DNA of 64,000 nucleotides from Variovorax paradoxus (GTDB lineage Bacteria > Pseudomonadota > Gammaproteobacteria > Burkholderiales > Burkholderiaceae_C), in assembly GCF_030815975.1 (NCBI RefSeq), contig NZ_JAUSXL010000002.1, forward strand, positions 310,001-374,000. The letters run 5' to 3'. A program made the translations under genes and the position numbers. The stretch's first letter is position 1. Every line of letters starts with the position of its first letter. This document shows positions 49,907 through 58,258 of the stretch, in pieces. The notes below the pieces were generated by a model. It saw nothing but the letters and a program-made list of their open reading frames with translations, made no database searches and was not told where the DNA came from.

Positions 49907-49923
49907 GCTATTTGTTTAATAGC
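49907..49923. repeat. Short AT-rich hairpin GCTATT-TGTTT-AATAGC
   Basis: A perfect six-base-pair inverted repeat with a five-base loop lies between uvrD and the DUF2339 gene. There is no T-run. It may end or pause uvrD transcription; this is a weak inference. Confidence 0.45.
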
Positions 49924-49937
49924 AACCTGGACCCCGC

Positions 49938-52346
49938 TCACACCGGCGTGAGCTTGGCCACCGACAGCGCGAGCCACTTCACGCCATGCCGCGCAAACTT
50001 GACCTGCGCCCGCGCGTCGTCGCCCGTGCCTTCGAGCGACAGCACCGTGCCTTCGCCGAACTTGTTGTGGAACACCTGCATGCCCGAGCGCAGGCCGTGC
50101 GAGGGCGCGGTCTTCTGCGGCGGCACCGGCGGGCTCGCGAAGGTGTCCTTGCTGCCCCCATAGCTGCCGCCACCGCCGTAGCTTCCGCTGCCGCCGCGCG
50201 TGCTCGCATAGCCGCCGCCGTAGCCGAAAGCCGAGGGCGTGAAGGACTGGTTCTTCGGCGTGAGCCATTTGAGCGCGCCTTCGGGCAGCTCTTCGAAGAA
50301 GCGGCTCTTCACGTTGTAGCGCGTCTGGCCATGGAGCATGCGCGTTTGCGAATGGCTCAGGTACAGGCGCTTGCGCGCGCGCGTGATCGCCACGTACATC
50401 AGGCGGCGCTCTTCCTCGAGGCTTTCGAAGTCGCTCATCGAGTTCTCGTGCGGGAACAGGCCCTCTTCCATGCCGGTGATGAACACGCAGTCGAACTCCA
50501 GGCCCTTGGCGGCGTGCACGGTCATGAGCTGAACGGCGTCCTGTCCGGCCTGCGCCTGGTTGTCGCCCGACTCGAGCGCCGCATGCGTGAGGAAGGCGGC
50601 CAGCGGGCTCAGCGTTTCGCCGGTTTCGGCATCGGGCGCGAGCGGCTCGTCGATGAGCGGCTGGTTTGGGTCGATACCCTGGCTCGCCAGCGACTGCCGC
50701 AGTTCGTCGATGGGCAGTGCCACCGCGTCGCGGCCGAAGCCTTCCTGCGTGACGAAGCTCTCGGCCGCGTTCACCAGTTCTTCCAGATTCTCGATCCGGT
50801 CGGCGCCTTCGCGGTCGGCCTTGTAGTGTTCGACCAGGCCGCTGTGGTCGAGCACCAGCTCGATGATCTCGCGCAGGCTGGCGCCCTGCGTCTGCTCGCG
50901 CAGCACGTCGATCTTGGCGACGAAGCCCGTGAGGTTCGCACCCGCCTTGCCGCCGACGACGCTGACCGCGTCATGCAGCGAGCGCCCTGCCGTGCGCGCC
51001 GCGTCCTGCAGCTGCTCCAGCGTGCGCGCGCCGATGCCGCGCGGCGGAAAGTTGACCACGCGCAGAAAACTGGTGTCGTCGTCCTTGTTCTCGAGCAGGC
51101 GCAGGTAGGCCAGCGCATGCTTGATTTCGGCGCGCTCGAAGAAGCGCAGGCCGCCGTACACGCGGTACGGCACCGAGGCATTGAACAGCGCCGTTTCGAT
51201 CACCCGGCTCTGCGCATTGCTGCGGTAGAGCACGGCCATTTCCTTGCGGTCGAAGCCGTCGCGCACGAGCTGGCGCATTTCCTCGACCATCCACTGCGCC
51301 TCGGCCAGGTCGGTGGGCGACTCGTACACGCGCACCGGCTCGCCGGGGCCCTGGTCGGTGCGCAGGTTCTTGCCCAGGCGCTTCTTGTTGTGGCTGATGA
51401 GCTCGTTGGCCGAATCGAGGATGTTGCTGTAGCTGCGGTAGTTCTGCTCCAGCTTGATCTGGTGCTGCACATCGAACTCGCGCACGAAGTCGGCCATGTT
51501 GCCCACGCGCGCGCCGCGAAAGGCGTAGATGCTCTGGTCGTCGTCGCCCACCGCAATCACGCTGTTCTGGCCCGGCACGAACTGGCCTCCTGCCACGGTG
51601 CTGCCCGCGAGCATCTTGATCCACGCGTACTGCAGGCGATTGGTGTCCTGGAACTCGTCGATCAGGATGTGGCGGAAGCGCCGCTGGTAGTGCTCGCGCA
51701 CCGGGTCGTTGTCGCGCAGCAGCTCATAGCTGCGCAGCATGAGCTCGCCGAAATCGACCACGCCTTCGCGCTGGCACTGCTCTTCGTAGAGCTGGTAGAG
51801 CTCGACCTTCTTGCGGTCGTCGTCGCTGCGGATCTCCACGTCTTTCGGACGCAGGCCGTCTTCCTTCGCGCCGGCAATGAACCACTGGGTCTGCTTGGCC
51901 GGAAAGCGTTCGTCGTCGACGTTGAACTGCTTCATCAGGCGCTTGATGGCCGATAGCTGGTCTTGCGTGTCGAGGATCTGGAAGGTGGACGGCAGGTTGG
52001 CCAGCTTCCAGTGCGCGCGCAGCAGGCGGTTGCACAGGCCGTGGAAGGTGCCGATCCACATGCCCCGCACGTTGACGGGCAGGATCGCCGTCAGCCGCGT
52101 CATCATTTCCTTGGCGGCCTTGTTGGTGAAGGTCACGGCCAGGATGCCGCCGGCGGACACCTGCCCGGTCTGCAAGAGCCAGGCGATGCGGGTGGTGAGC
52201 ACCCGCGTCTTGCCCGAGCCGGCGCCGGCAAGGATCAGGGCATTGCCCGCAGGCAGGGTGACCGCGGCGCGCTGCTCCGGGTTGAGGTTCTGCAGCAGCG
52301 GCAGTTCCGGGGGGTTGGCATCAGCCGCAGGTTCGTTGAACAACAT
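49938..52346 (-). CDS. uvrD: DNA helicase II (UvrD/PcrA type)
   Basis: It is an SF1A 3'-5' helicase for nucleotide excision and mismatch repair. It has 802 residues. Motifs in order: Q motif LNPEQRAAVTLPAG, I LAGAGSGKTRVL near 40, Ia VTFTNKAAKEM, II LIDEFQDTNRLQYAW near 233, III AVGDDDQSIYAFRGA near 270, IV QNYRSYSNIL, V VQLMTVHAAKGLEFD near 570, VI YVAITRARKRLYL near 615. The C-terminal linker is Gly/Ser/Tyr-rich before the last Tudor-like part (HNKFGEGTVLSLEG) found in PcrA/UvrD. The ATG at 52346 is chosen; upstream frame sequence is promoter. Confidence 0.97.
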   Translation of the reverse strand: MLFNEPAADANPPELPLLQNLNPEQRAAVTLPAGNALILAGAGSGKTRVLTTRIAWLLQTGQVSAGGILAVTFTNKAAKEMMTRLTAILPVNVRGMWIGTFHGLCNRLLRAHWKLANLPSTFQILDTQDQLSAIKRLMKQFNVDDERFPAKQTQWFIAGAKEDGLRPKDVEIRSDDDRKKVELYQLYEEQCQREGVVDFGELMLRSYELLRDNDPVREHYQRRFRHILIDEFQDTNRLQYAWIKMLAGSTVAGGQFVPGQNSVIAVGDDDQSIYAFRGARVGNMADFVREFDVQHQIKLEQNYRSYSNILDSANELISHNKKRLGKNLRTDQGPGEPVRVYESPTDLAEAQWMVEEMRQLVRDGFDRKEMAVLYRSNAQSRVIETALFNASVPYRVYGGLRFFERAEIKHALAYLRLLENKDDDTSFLRVVNFPPRGIGARTLEQLQDAARTAGRSLHDAVSVVGGKAGANLTGFVAKIDVLREQTQGASLREIIELVLDHSGLVEHYKADREGADRIENLEELVNAAESFVTQEGFGRDAVALPIDELRQSLASQGIDPNQPLIDEPLAPDAETGETLSPLAAFLTHAALESGDNQAQAGQDAVQLMTVHAAKGLEFDCVFITGMEEGLFPHENSMSDFESLEEERRLMYVAITRARKRLYLSHSQTRMLHGQTRYNVKSRFFEELPEGALKWLTPKNQSFTPSAFGYGGGYASTRGGSGSYGGGGSYGGSKDTFASPPVPPQKTAPSHGLRSGMQVFHNKFGEGTVLSLEGTGDDARAQVKFARHGVKWLALSVAKLTPV

Positions 52347-52420
52347 ATGGGTCGATTGTAGAAACCAACGCGTATGCGGGTTATACGAAGAACCGGAAGA
52401 CCCGCCGCTGCGGGACTGCG

Positions 52421-52463
52421 TAAAATCAATCACCGGGCCCAAGATTCTTGCGCCCGGTTTTTT
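52421..52463 (+). promoter_or_regulatory. TAAAAT box followed by a terminator-like hairpin in the guaC leader
   Basis: TAAAAT at 52421-52426 resembles the -10 box of this organism (the tRNA-Ala gene has the same). It is followed by stem CCGGGC (52433-52438), an inner CAAG/CTTG stem, GCCCGG (52452-52457) and six T. A further small hairpin CCCGC/GCGGG lies at 52401-52414. As uvrD is divergent, no gene upstream needs this terminator. It is therefore a candidate attenuator or 5' stabilising hairpin of guaC, or the end of a very small RNA. Confidence 0.5.
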
Positions 52464-52552
52464 GTGCCCGTCTTTTCTTCAGAAAGGCGCCGCAAAGACC
52501 GGCCGGACCAAGCGCTCATTCGTTCTCAACGATTCCTTTCAGGAGCCTGGTC

Positions 52553-53530
52553 ATGCAAATATTCGATTACGACAACATCCTTCTGCTGCCGCGCAAATGC
52601 CGCGTGGAAAGCCGCTCGGAGTGCGACGCCAGCGTGACGCTCGGCGCACGCACTTTCCGCCTGCCGGTGGTGCCCGCCAACATGAAGACGGTGGTCGACG
52701 AGCCGATCTGCCTGTGGCTGGCGCAGAACGGCTACTTCTACGTGATGCACCGCTTCGACCTCGACAACGTGAAGTTCGTCCAGCAGATGCATGGCAAGGG
52801 CGTGTTCGCCTCGATCTCGCTGGGCGTGAAGAAGCCCGACTACGACACCGTCGACCAGCTGGTGGCGAAGGGCCTGGTGCCCGAGTACATCACCATCGAC
52901 ATCGCGCACGGCCATGCCGACAGCGTGAAGAACATGATCGGCTACCTGAAGCAGAAGCTGCCGGGCGCCTTCGTGATCGCCGGCAACGTGGGCACGCCCG
53001 AAGCCATCATCGACCTGGAGAATTGGGGCGCCGACGCCACCAAGGTCGGCATCGGCCCGGGCAAGGTCTGCATCACCAAGCTCAAGACCGGTTTCGGCAC
53101 CGGCGGCTGGCAGCTCAGCGCGCTCAAGTGGTGTGCGCGCGTGGCCACCAAGCCGATCATCGCGGACGGCGGCATTCGCGACCATGGCGACATTGCCAAG
53201 AGCGTGCGCTTCGGCGCCTCGATGGTGATGATCGGCTCGCTCTTCGCGGGGCACGAGGAGTCGCCTGGCCGGACCGTGGAGGTCGACGGCGCGCTCTTCA
53301 AGGAGTACTACGGCTCGGCCAGCGACTTCAACAAGGGTGAGTACAAGCACGTCGAAGGCAAGCGCATCCTCGAGCCCATCAAGGGCCGTCTGGCCGACAC
53401 GCTGATCGAGATGGAGCAGGACGTGCAGAGCTCCATCAGCTACGCGGGCGGCCGCACGCTGATGGACATCCGCAAGGTCAACTACGTCACGCTCGGCGGC
53501 GATAACGCGGGCGAGCACCTGTTGATGTAA
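52553..53530 (+). CDS. guaC: GMP reductase
   Basis: It converts GMP to IMP with NADPH, balancing purine pools. It has 325 residues, the short form like that of Bacillus rather than the 347-residue enterobacterial form. It is a TIM barrel with the catalytic Cys in [11 protein letters not shown] (near residue 175), phosphate-binding [15 protein letters not shown] and [18 protein letters not shown]. No CBS domain is present, which separates it from IMP dehydrogenase. The ATG at 52553 has ribosome site CAGGAG. The leader holds a terminator-like hairpin about 90 bases upstream. Confidence 0.94.
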   Translation: MQIFDYDNILLLPRKCRVESRSECDASVTLGARTFRLPVVPANMKTVVDEPICLWLAQNGYFYVMHRFDLDNVKFVQQMHGKGVFASISLGVKKPDYDTVDQLVAKGLVPEYITIDIAHGHADSVKNMIGYLKQKLPGAFVIAGNVGTPEAIIDLENWGADATKVGIGPGKVCITKLKTGFGTGGWQLSALKWCARVATKPIIADGGIRDHGDIAKSVRFGASMVMIGSLFAGHEESPGRTVEVDGALFKEYYGSASDFNKGEYKHVEGKRILEPIKGRLADTLIEMEQDVQSSISYAGGRTLMDIRKVNYVTLGGDNAGEHLLM

Positions 53531-53554
53531 GAGCCCTGCTCCGGCCCGGCCGGA

Positions 53555-54421
53555 TCAGGCCTCCAGGAGCTGCACCGCGTGGTGGTGCAGCCTGTGGGCC
53601 GGGTCCGCCAGTGCATCGACGATGCTGAAATGGTTCAGCCCCGGCAGCGATTCGCACACGGGCACGGTGTTGCGGCCCCATGCCTCGCGGATCAGCGCGT
53701 TCTGGCGGATGAACTCCTCGCTTTCGTCGCTGCCCACCAGCGCATGCAGCTGGCCGCGCGCCGGCGCGGGCCAGAGCGCCGGGCTGGCGCGCAGCGCATC
53801 CGCATCGCCGAGCTTCAGGACCTGCTCCAGGAACGGCGTGCGCTGCAGCGGCCGAAGGTCGTAGAGGCCCGAGATCGACAGCGCATTGCGCACCAGTTGC
53901 GCGGGCAGGCCGGGAGCGACCGCCTTCCAGTTGCAGGCCAGCAGCGCGGCCGCCATGTGGCCGCCGGCCGAATGCCCGGCCACGGTGATGCGCGAGGGGT
54001 CCGCGCCAAAGCTCGCGGCATGGCGCCAGGTCCACTCGAGCGCGCGCACCATCTGCATGACGATGCCCGGCACGGTGACGGGTTCCTCCGCCGTTCCGGG
54101 GCACAGTGCGTAGTTGGGCATCACCACGCACACGCCGCGGTCGTTGAACGCGGGCGCAATGAACGAATGGTCCCGCTTGTCCATCGCACGCCAATAGCCG
54201 CCGTGAATGAACACCAGCACCGGTGCGCCGGGTACGGGTGCCGGAAAGATGTCGAGCGTCTCGTTCACGCCCCGGCCATAGGGCACGTCGATCCGGCCGG
54301 GCAAGGTTTCGCGTACGGCTTGCGAGTCGCGGCCCCAGCGGGCGAAGTACGCCGGGTGATCCTTCACGCGCGCAAGATTGTTGTACATGCCTTCCAGCCA
54401 GGCGGGTTCGTACGAGGCCAT
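53555..54421 (-). CDS. Alpha/beta hydrolase (kynurenine formamidase/esterase-like)
   Basis: It has 288 residues. The oxyanion-hole motif is VFIHGGYWRAMDK near residue 72, the nucleophile elbow is VAGHSAGGHMAAALL with Ser near residue 148, and the probable acid/base are in LVGSDESEEF and GLNHFSIVD. HGGYW with GHSAGG is the pattern of the hormone-sensitive-lipase/kynurenine-formamidase branch. No tryptophan-degradation genes are nearby, so the substrate is unproven. The start at 54421 (MASYEPAWLEGMYNN) is typical; a longer reading would run into the tRNA-Ala gene. Confidence 0.88.
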   Translation of the reverse strand: MASYEPAWLEGMYNNLARVKDHPAYFARWGRDSQAVRETLPGRIDVPYGRGVNETLDIFPAPVPGAPVLVFIHGGYWRAMDKRDHSFIAPAFNDRGVCVVMPNYALCPGTAEEPVTVPGIVMQMVRALEWTWRHAASFGADPSRITVAGHSAGGHMAAALLACNWKAVAPGLPAQLVRNALSISGLYDLRPLQRTPFLEQVLKLGDADALRASPALWPAPARGQLHALVGSDESEEFIRQNALIREAWGRNTVPVCESLPGLNHFSIVDALADPAHRLHHHAVQLLEA

Positions 54422-54514
54422 GCGGGTTGTGCTTTCCTTCTTTTTCGAAGCGCGCATCTTGGCATGCGGGCCATGCGCTTCCGGGCGTGTTCTGGTTAAA
54501 ATCCGGCTTGCGTT

Positions 54515-54590
<76 letters not shown>

Positions 54591-54598
54591 ACCCATTC

Positions 54599-54628
54599 AA
54601 AGGGCTCGGATTTTTCCGAGCCCTTTTT
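54599..54628 (+). terminator. Intrinsic terminator of tRNA-Ala
   Basis: Stem AGGGCTCGGA (54601-54610), loop TTTT, TCCGAGCCCT (54615-54624), then five T. It lies nine bases after the tRNA 3' end. Confidence 0.93.
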
Positions 54629-54705
54629 CTTTGCCCGGCCCCTGGGCACTTTCGGGCCCGGCGATACATCCGCTAGCGGGCAGCCTCAATTTGCATCATT
54701 CAGTA

Positions 54706-54767
54706 ACAAAAGTACACATTGCAAGCGGGGTTAACCGAAAAGTATTGCTTTCGACTACAAAAGTAGT
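54706..54767 (+). promoter_or_regulatory. AT-richer region with palindromes upstream of the sensor kinase gene
   Basis: The 286 bases from the tRNA terminator to the kinase start are clearly less GC-rich than their surroundings. They contain ACAAAAGTA twice (54706-54714 and 54757-54765, 51 bases apart), the second within a perfect hairpin ACTACAAAAGTAGT (54754-54767), and CGAAA/TTTCG at 54736-54753. These are candidate regulator sites; no known consensus is recognised. Confidence 0.4.
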
Positions 54768-54914
54768 AATGTGAAATCCTCGCAGATATTAATTTTGGCG
54801 CAAAAAGTGAACCAAGGTGTTACTTCTCAGAGCTTCCCTCCCAGGAGCATGGGCGCCTTGTCGTGGTGGGCTGGCAGGGCATGAGCCGCTTTATGCACTC
54901 GAAAAAAAAGCCCC

Positions 54915-56603
54915 ATGCAAGCCCACTCCATCGACCCCGATTGCGGGACCGACTCCAGCCTCACCGCCGATGCGCTCATGGTGTCGCGGATGCGGCTGGT
55001 GCTCTCGGTGTCGGCGCTGCTGGCGGTTGCGGTTGACCTTCGCGACCCCCAACAGCGCATAGGCAGCGCCGTCTGGCTAACGTTTTCCTGCTACGCGATC
55101 TACAGCCTTGGCGTGTACATCTGCACGCGAAAGGGCCAGCCCTACTTCCAGGGCAAGGCCATCCATTGGTTCGACGTGCTGTGGTTCACGCAGATCGTCT
55201 TCGCGACCGGCGGCACCGGAAGCCTTTATTTCCTCTTCTACTTCTTCGCCATCCTCACCTCTTCCTTTCGCTGGGGATACGAGGAAGGCGCACGGGTAAC
55301 CATGGCCTCGGTAGCCTCTTTGGCCTTGTGCGGCCTGGGCACGGGCATCGGAAGCGATACGCCGCAGTTGCTGATGCGCACCACCTTCCTGCTGGCGCTG
55401 GGGCACATGATCGGACACTGGGGCGGATCGAAAGTCGAGCTGCGGCGGCGTCTTTCGCTCCTGAGCCAAGTGAGCCAGCTGTCGAACCCCAGGTTCGGCG
55501 TTGCCCGCACGATCGCCAGCACCATGGAGAAGACGCTGGCCTTCTACAAGGCAAGCCACTGCGTTCTTCTGACGCGCGACACGGCAACCAGCAGCTGGGT
55601 CATGCGCACGCTCAAGCAAGGCCATGCGGGCGAGGCGGTCGACGTCGAGACGATCGGCCATGCCTTCGAATTGCCGCTGATGGCACTGAAGGCCGGGGAC
55701 ATCGTGCTGCGCAGCCGCCTGCCCTGGCCATTGAGCCGGCTGTGCGCGCAGGGCCATGCCTTCGACCTTCGCTTGCGCCAGTGGCGCGCACAGGACGAGC
55801 CCGGCCTGCGGCGCAGTGCAGCGGTTACCGCCATGCTGGAGGCGCGCTCCTTCATCAGCGCACCGTTGCCGATGCGCCAGGGAGAGGGGCGAATCTACGT
55901 GTCTTCCAGCGAGGGGCTGTTCCGCAAATCCGATGCGCTGTTCCTGGCCCACATGATGGGCCAGGTCTTTCCGGTGATCGAGACGATCGGGGTGCTCGAC
56001 CGGATGGCATCGGAGGCCGCCTCGAAGGAGCGCCTGAAGCTCTCGCTGGATCTGCACGACACCGCGATCCAGCCCTATATCGGCCTGAAGCTGGGGCTGA
56101 GCGCGCTGCGCAAGAAAGCGGCGGCCGACAATCCGCTGGTCGATGACCTGGACAAGCTGGCCAGCATGGCCGAGAGCGTGGTGGCCGACCTGCGCCACTA
56201 TGCGGGCGTCGTGAAGCACGGCGGGGAAAGCCACTGCGAATTCATTCTTCCGCACCTGCACCGCCAGGCTGCGCGCATCAAGACGCTCTACGGCATCGAC
56301 ATGAGCATCCTGGTCGACGGCGACGTGCACCTGGACGACCGTATGACCACCGAAGTGCTCCAGCTGGTGCGCGAAGGACTGAACAACATCTGCAAGCACA
56401 CACATGCCCATCAAGGCTGCATCCACATCGGCTGCACGGATGGCAGGCTGCAGATCCGGATCGAGAACGAGGCCTGTGGCGCTGACTTCTCGGATTTCCG
56501 CCCGCGCTCCATCAGCGAACGCGCGGCCGCCCTGGGGGGGGAAGTGCAGGTCGGCCAAGGCGCAGGCGGCGCAACGGCGGTCCTGATCGAAATACCCATC
56601 TGA
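54915..56603 (+). CDS. NarX/DegS-type sensor histidine kinase with integral-membrane N-terminus
   Basis: It has 562 residues. Five or six hydrophobic segments at about 25-165 are followed by a soluble GAF-like sensor region (about 185-350), a HisKA_3 dimerisation domain with phospho-acceptor His381 in LSLDLHDTAIQPYIGLKLGL, and an ATPase domain (N box LVREGLNNICKHTHAH near 488). The expected ATP-lid box DNGxG is replaced by IENEACGAD, while the final GGATAVLIEI is normal. It lies 20 bases before its response regulator. Placed convergently beside a Tad operon, it may control pilus genes, but no target is shown by sequence. Confidence 0.9.
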   Translation: MQAHSIDPDCGTDSSLTADALMVSRMRLVLSVSALLAVAVDLRDPQQRIGSAVWLTFSCYAIYSLGVYICTRKGQPYFQGKAIHWFDVLWFTQIVFATGGTGSLYFLFYFFAILTSSFRWGYEEGARVTMASVASLALCGLGTGIGSDTPQLLMRTTFLLALGHMIGHWGGSKVELRRRLSLLSQVSQLSNPRFGVARTIASTMEKTLAFYKASHCVLLTRDTATSSWVMRTLKQGHAGEAVDVETIGHAFELPLMALKAGDIVLRSRLPWPLSRLCAQGHAFDLRLRQWRAQDEPGLRRSAAVTAMLEARSFISAPLPMRQGEGRIYVSSSEGLFRKSDALFLAHMMGQVFPVIETIGVLDRMASEAASKERLKLSLDLHDTAIQPYIGLKLGLSALRKKAAADNPLVDDLDKLASMAESVVADLRHYAGVVKHGGESHCEFILPHLHRQAARIKTLYGIDMSILVDGDVHLDDRMTTEVLQLVREGLNNICKHTHAHQGCIHIGCTDGRLQIRIENEACGADFSDFRPRSISERAAALGGEVQVGQGAGGATAVLIEIPI

Positions 56604-56623
56604 AGAAGACGAAGGTGTCAAAC

Positions 56624-57310
56624 ATGCAATCCGCAACGCATCCCATCGGTGTCATGCTCGTAGACGATCACCAGACCATGCTGTGGGGCCTGTCGAAACT
56701 GATCGATGGCGAACAGCCGCGCATGAAGGTGGTTGCCACGGCCAACTGCTGCGAGCAGGCCCTGGAGCAGACCGAGCACCTCGTTCCCGATGTGATCCTC
56801 CTCGACCTCGACCTCGGCGGCCGATGCTCGCTCGACATTCTTCCGAAGCTGCTGTCGAACGAGGTCTCGCGCGCGCTCATCCTCACGGCTGAACGCAGCC
56901 AGCAAACGCTGGATCTTGCGGTGCTGCGCGGTGCCAGGGGCGTGCTGGGCAAGGATGCTTCTGCCGAGCAGGTGCTCGATGCGATAGCGCGCGTCCACAA
57001 GGGCGAACTGTGCATCGACGCGCAGGCCATGGGCCGCGTGTTCTCCGAACTGACCTCGCCGAAGAAGCCGGCGAAGGCCGACCCCGAAGCAGCCAAGATC
57101 GCGAGCCTGACGCAGAAGGAGCGGCAGATCATCCGCGCCGTGGTGGAAGGCAGCGGGGCCGCGAACAAGACGCTTGCCTCGCGGCTGTTCGTGACCGAGC
57201 ACACCTTCCGCAATCACCTCACATCGATCTACCAGAAGCTCGACGTGGCGAACCGGCTCGAGCTCTACATCTACGCCATCAAGCACAAGCTCGACACCGC
57301 GCCCCATTGA
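56624..57310 (+). CDS. NarL/LuxR-family response regulator
   Basis: It has 228 residues. The receiver domain has acidic pair Asp14-Asp15 (MLVDDHQTML), phospho-acceptor Asp61 (DVILLDLDLGG), Thr in ALILTAERS and Lys in VLGKDAS, so it should be phosphorylated normally. The C-terminal LuxR-type HTH is at about 160-220 (LTQKERQIIRAVVEG, then LFVTEHTFRNHLTSIYQKLDV). ATG at 56624 has a suitable ribosome site; a GTG at 56615 is in frame. It is paired with the preceding kinase; its stop is about 20 bases from the left end of the IS element. Confidence 0.93.
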   Translation: MQSATHPIGVMLVDDHQTMLWGLSKLIDGEQPRMKVVATANCCEQALEQTEHLVPDVILLDLDLGGRCSLDILPKLLSNEVSRALILTAERSQQTLDLAVLRGARGVLGKDASAEQVLDAIARVHKGELCIDAQAMGRVFSELTSPKKPAKADPEAAKIASLTQKERQIIRAVVEGSGAANKTLASRLFVTEHTFRNHLTSIYQKLDVANRLELYIYAIKHKLDTAPH

Positions 57311-57329
57311 GCGCGGGCGCCGGGGCTCA

Positions 57330-58258
57330 GAAGTTATCCGTAAATAGTAAAACTCTTGTCCCGAGCCGCATCTCACGCGGCGATGGGACGAAGGCATGGC
57401 AGCACGCAAGCGAGTTGATTCATGGGCGGTGAGCGATGATTTCTGGCAGCGCGTCGAGCCGTTGATTCCCGTGCGCGAGCGCGTTGCAAGCAAGGAGTAC
57501 GTGCGAAAGCCCGGGGCAGGACGGCCACCCAAGCCAGCGCGACAGGTGTTCTGTCGGGTACGTGCTGCGCACCGGCTGCCAATGGAAGGCCCTCTCGAAA
57601 GAGCGCTTTGGCAGCGCCAGTGCAGTGCACAAGCGATTTCTTGAATGGGAGAAGGCAGGCGTGTTCGAGGCTATCTGGAGAGCAGGGCTGGCCGAGTACG
57701 ATCAGATGCAAGGAATCGCTTGGCGATGGCAGAGCATCGACGGCGCCATGTTCAAAGCGCCGCTGGCGCAAGACTCCGTCGGCCCCAACCCGACGGATCG
57801 GGAAAAAAAGGGAGCAAGCGTCATCTGTTGGTGGACGGGCGTGGCGTCCCGTTGTCGCTCGTCGTGAGCGGGGCCAATCAGCATGACGTTACGCAACTCG
57901 ACGCAGTGCTGCAAGCCGTCATGGTCAAGCGCAAGACGCCGAGCATTCGTCGCAGCAAGCATCTGTGTGCGGATGCCGGTTATCGAGGTCGTCGTGCATG
58001 GAGATCATCGAGTCGCATGGCTACATTGCCCATGTGGTGGAGCGCCGCGAGGAAGCTGACGCCAAGCGGCGCGATTCGACCAAGAGGGCGCGGCGATGGG
58101 TGGTCGAGGTCTGCCACAGCTGGTTCAACCGCTTTCGCAAGTTGCTCGTGCGACACGAAAAACTCCACCGCAGCTTCCTCGCGCTCAACCCATCACCGCA
58201 GCGATCATCGCGTTCCGCAAGGTGCCGCTGACGATTAACATTATTTACGGATAAATTC
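57330..58258 (+). mobile_element. IS5-family insertion sequence (IS1031/IS427-like), decayed
   Basis: It is about 929 bases. Terminal inverted repeats are GAAGTTATCCGTAAATA (57330-57346) and, on the other end, the complement of GAATTTATCCGTAAATA (58242-58258), differing at one position. TCA flanks both sides (57327-57329 and 58259-58261), fitting the three-base TNA target duplication of IS1031/IS427 groups; CTCAG on both sides is a longer coincidental match. Only one transposase gene is inside. The insertion is exactly at the stop codon of tadC, at the junction with the two-component genes. Confidence 0.85.
57396..58253 (+). pseudogene. IS5-family DDE transposase, frameshifted
   Basis: The parts are clear in three frames: N-terminal VSDDFWQRVEPLIPVRERVAS, middle YVLRTGCQWKAL with WRWQSIDGAMFKAPLAQ (first catalytic Asp), KRHLLVDGRGVPLSLVVSGANQHD, LCADAGYRG (second Asp), and C-terminal HVVERREEADAKRR with WVVEVCHSWFNRFRKLLVRHEK (catalytic Glu). 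Frame changes lie near 57555 (apparently five bases lost), at 57804-57810 (slippery A_AAA_AAG, probably programmed -1), near 58003 (one base lost) and near 58190 (one base lost). The last codon would be TAA at 58251-58253 inside the right inverted repeat. With three non-programmed breaks it cannot make active transposase. Confidence 0.88.
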
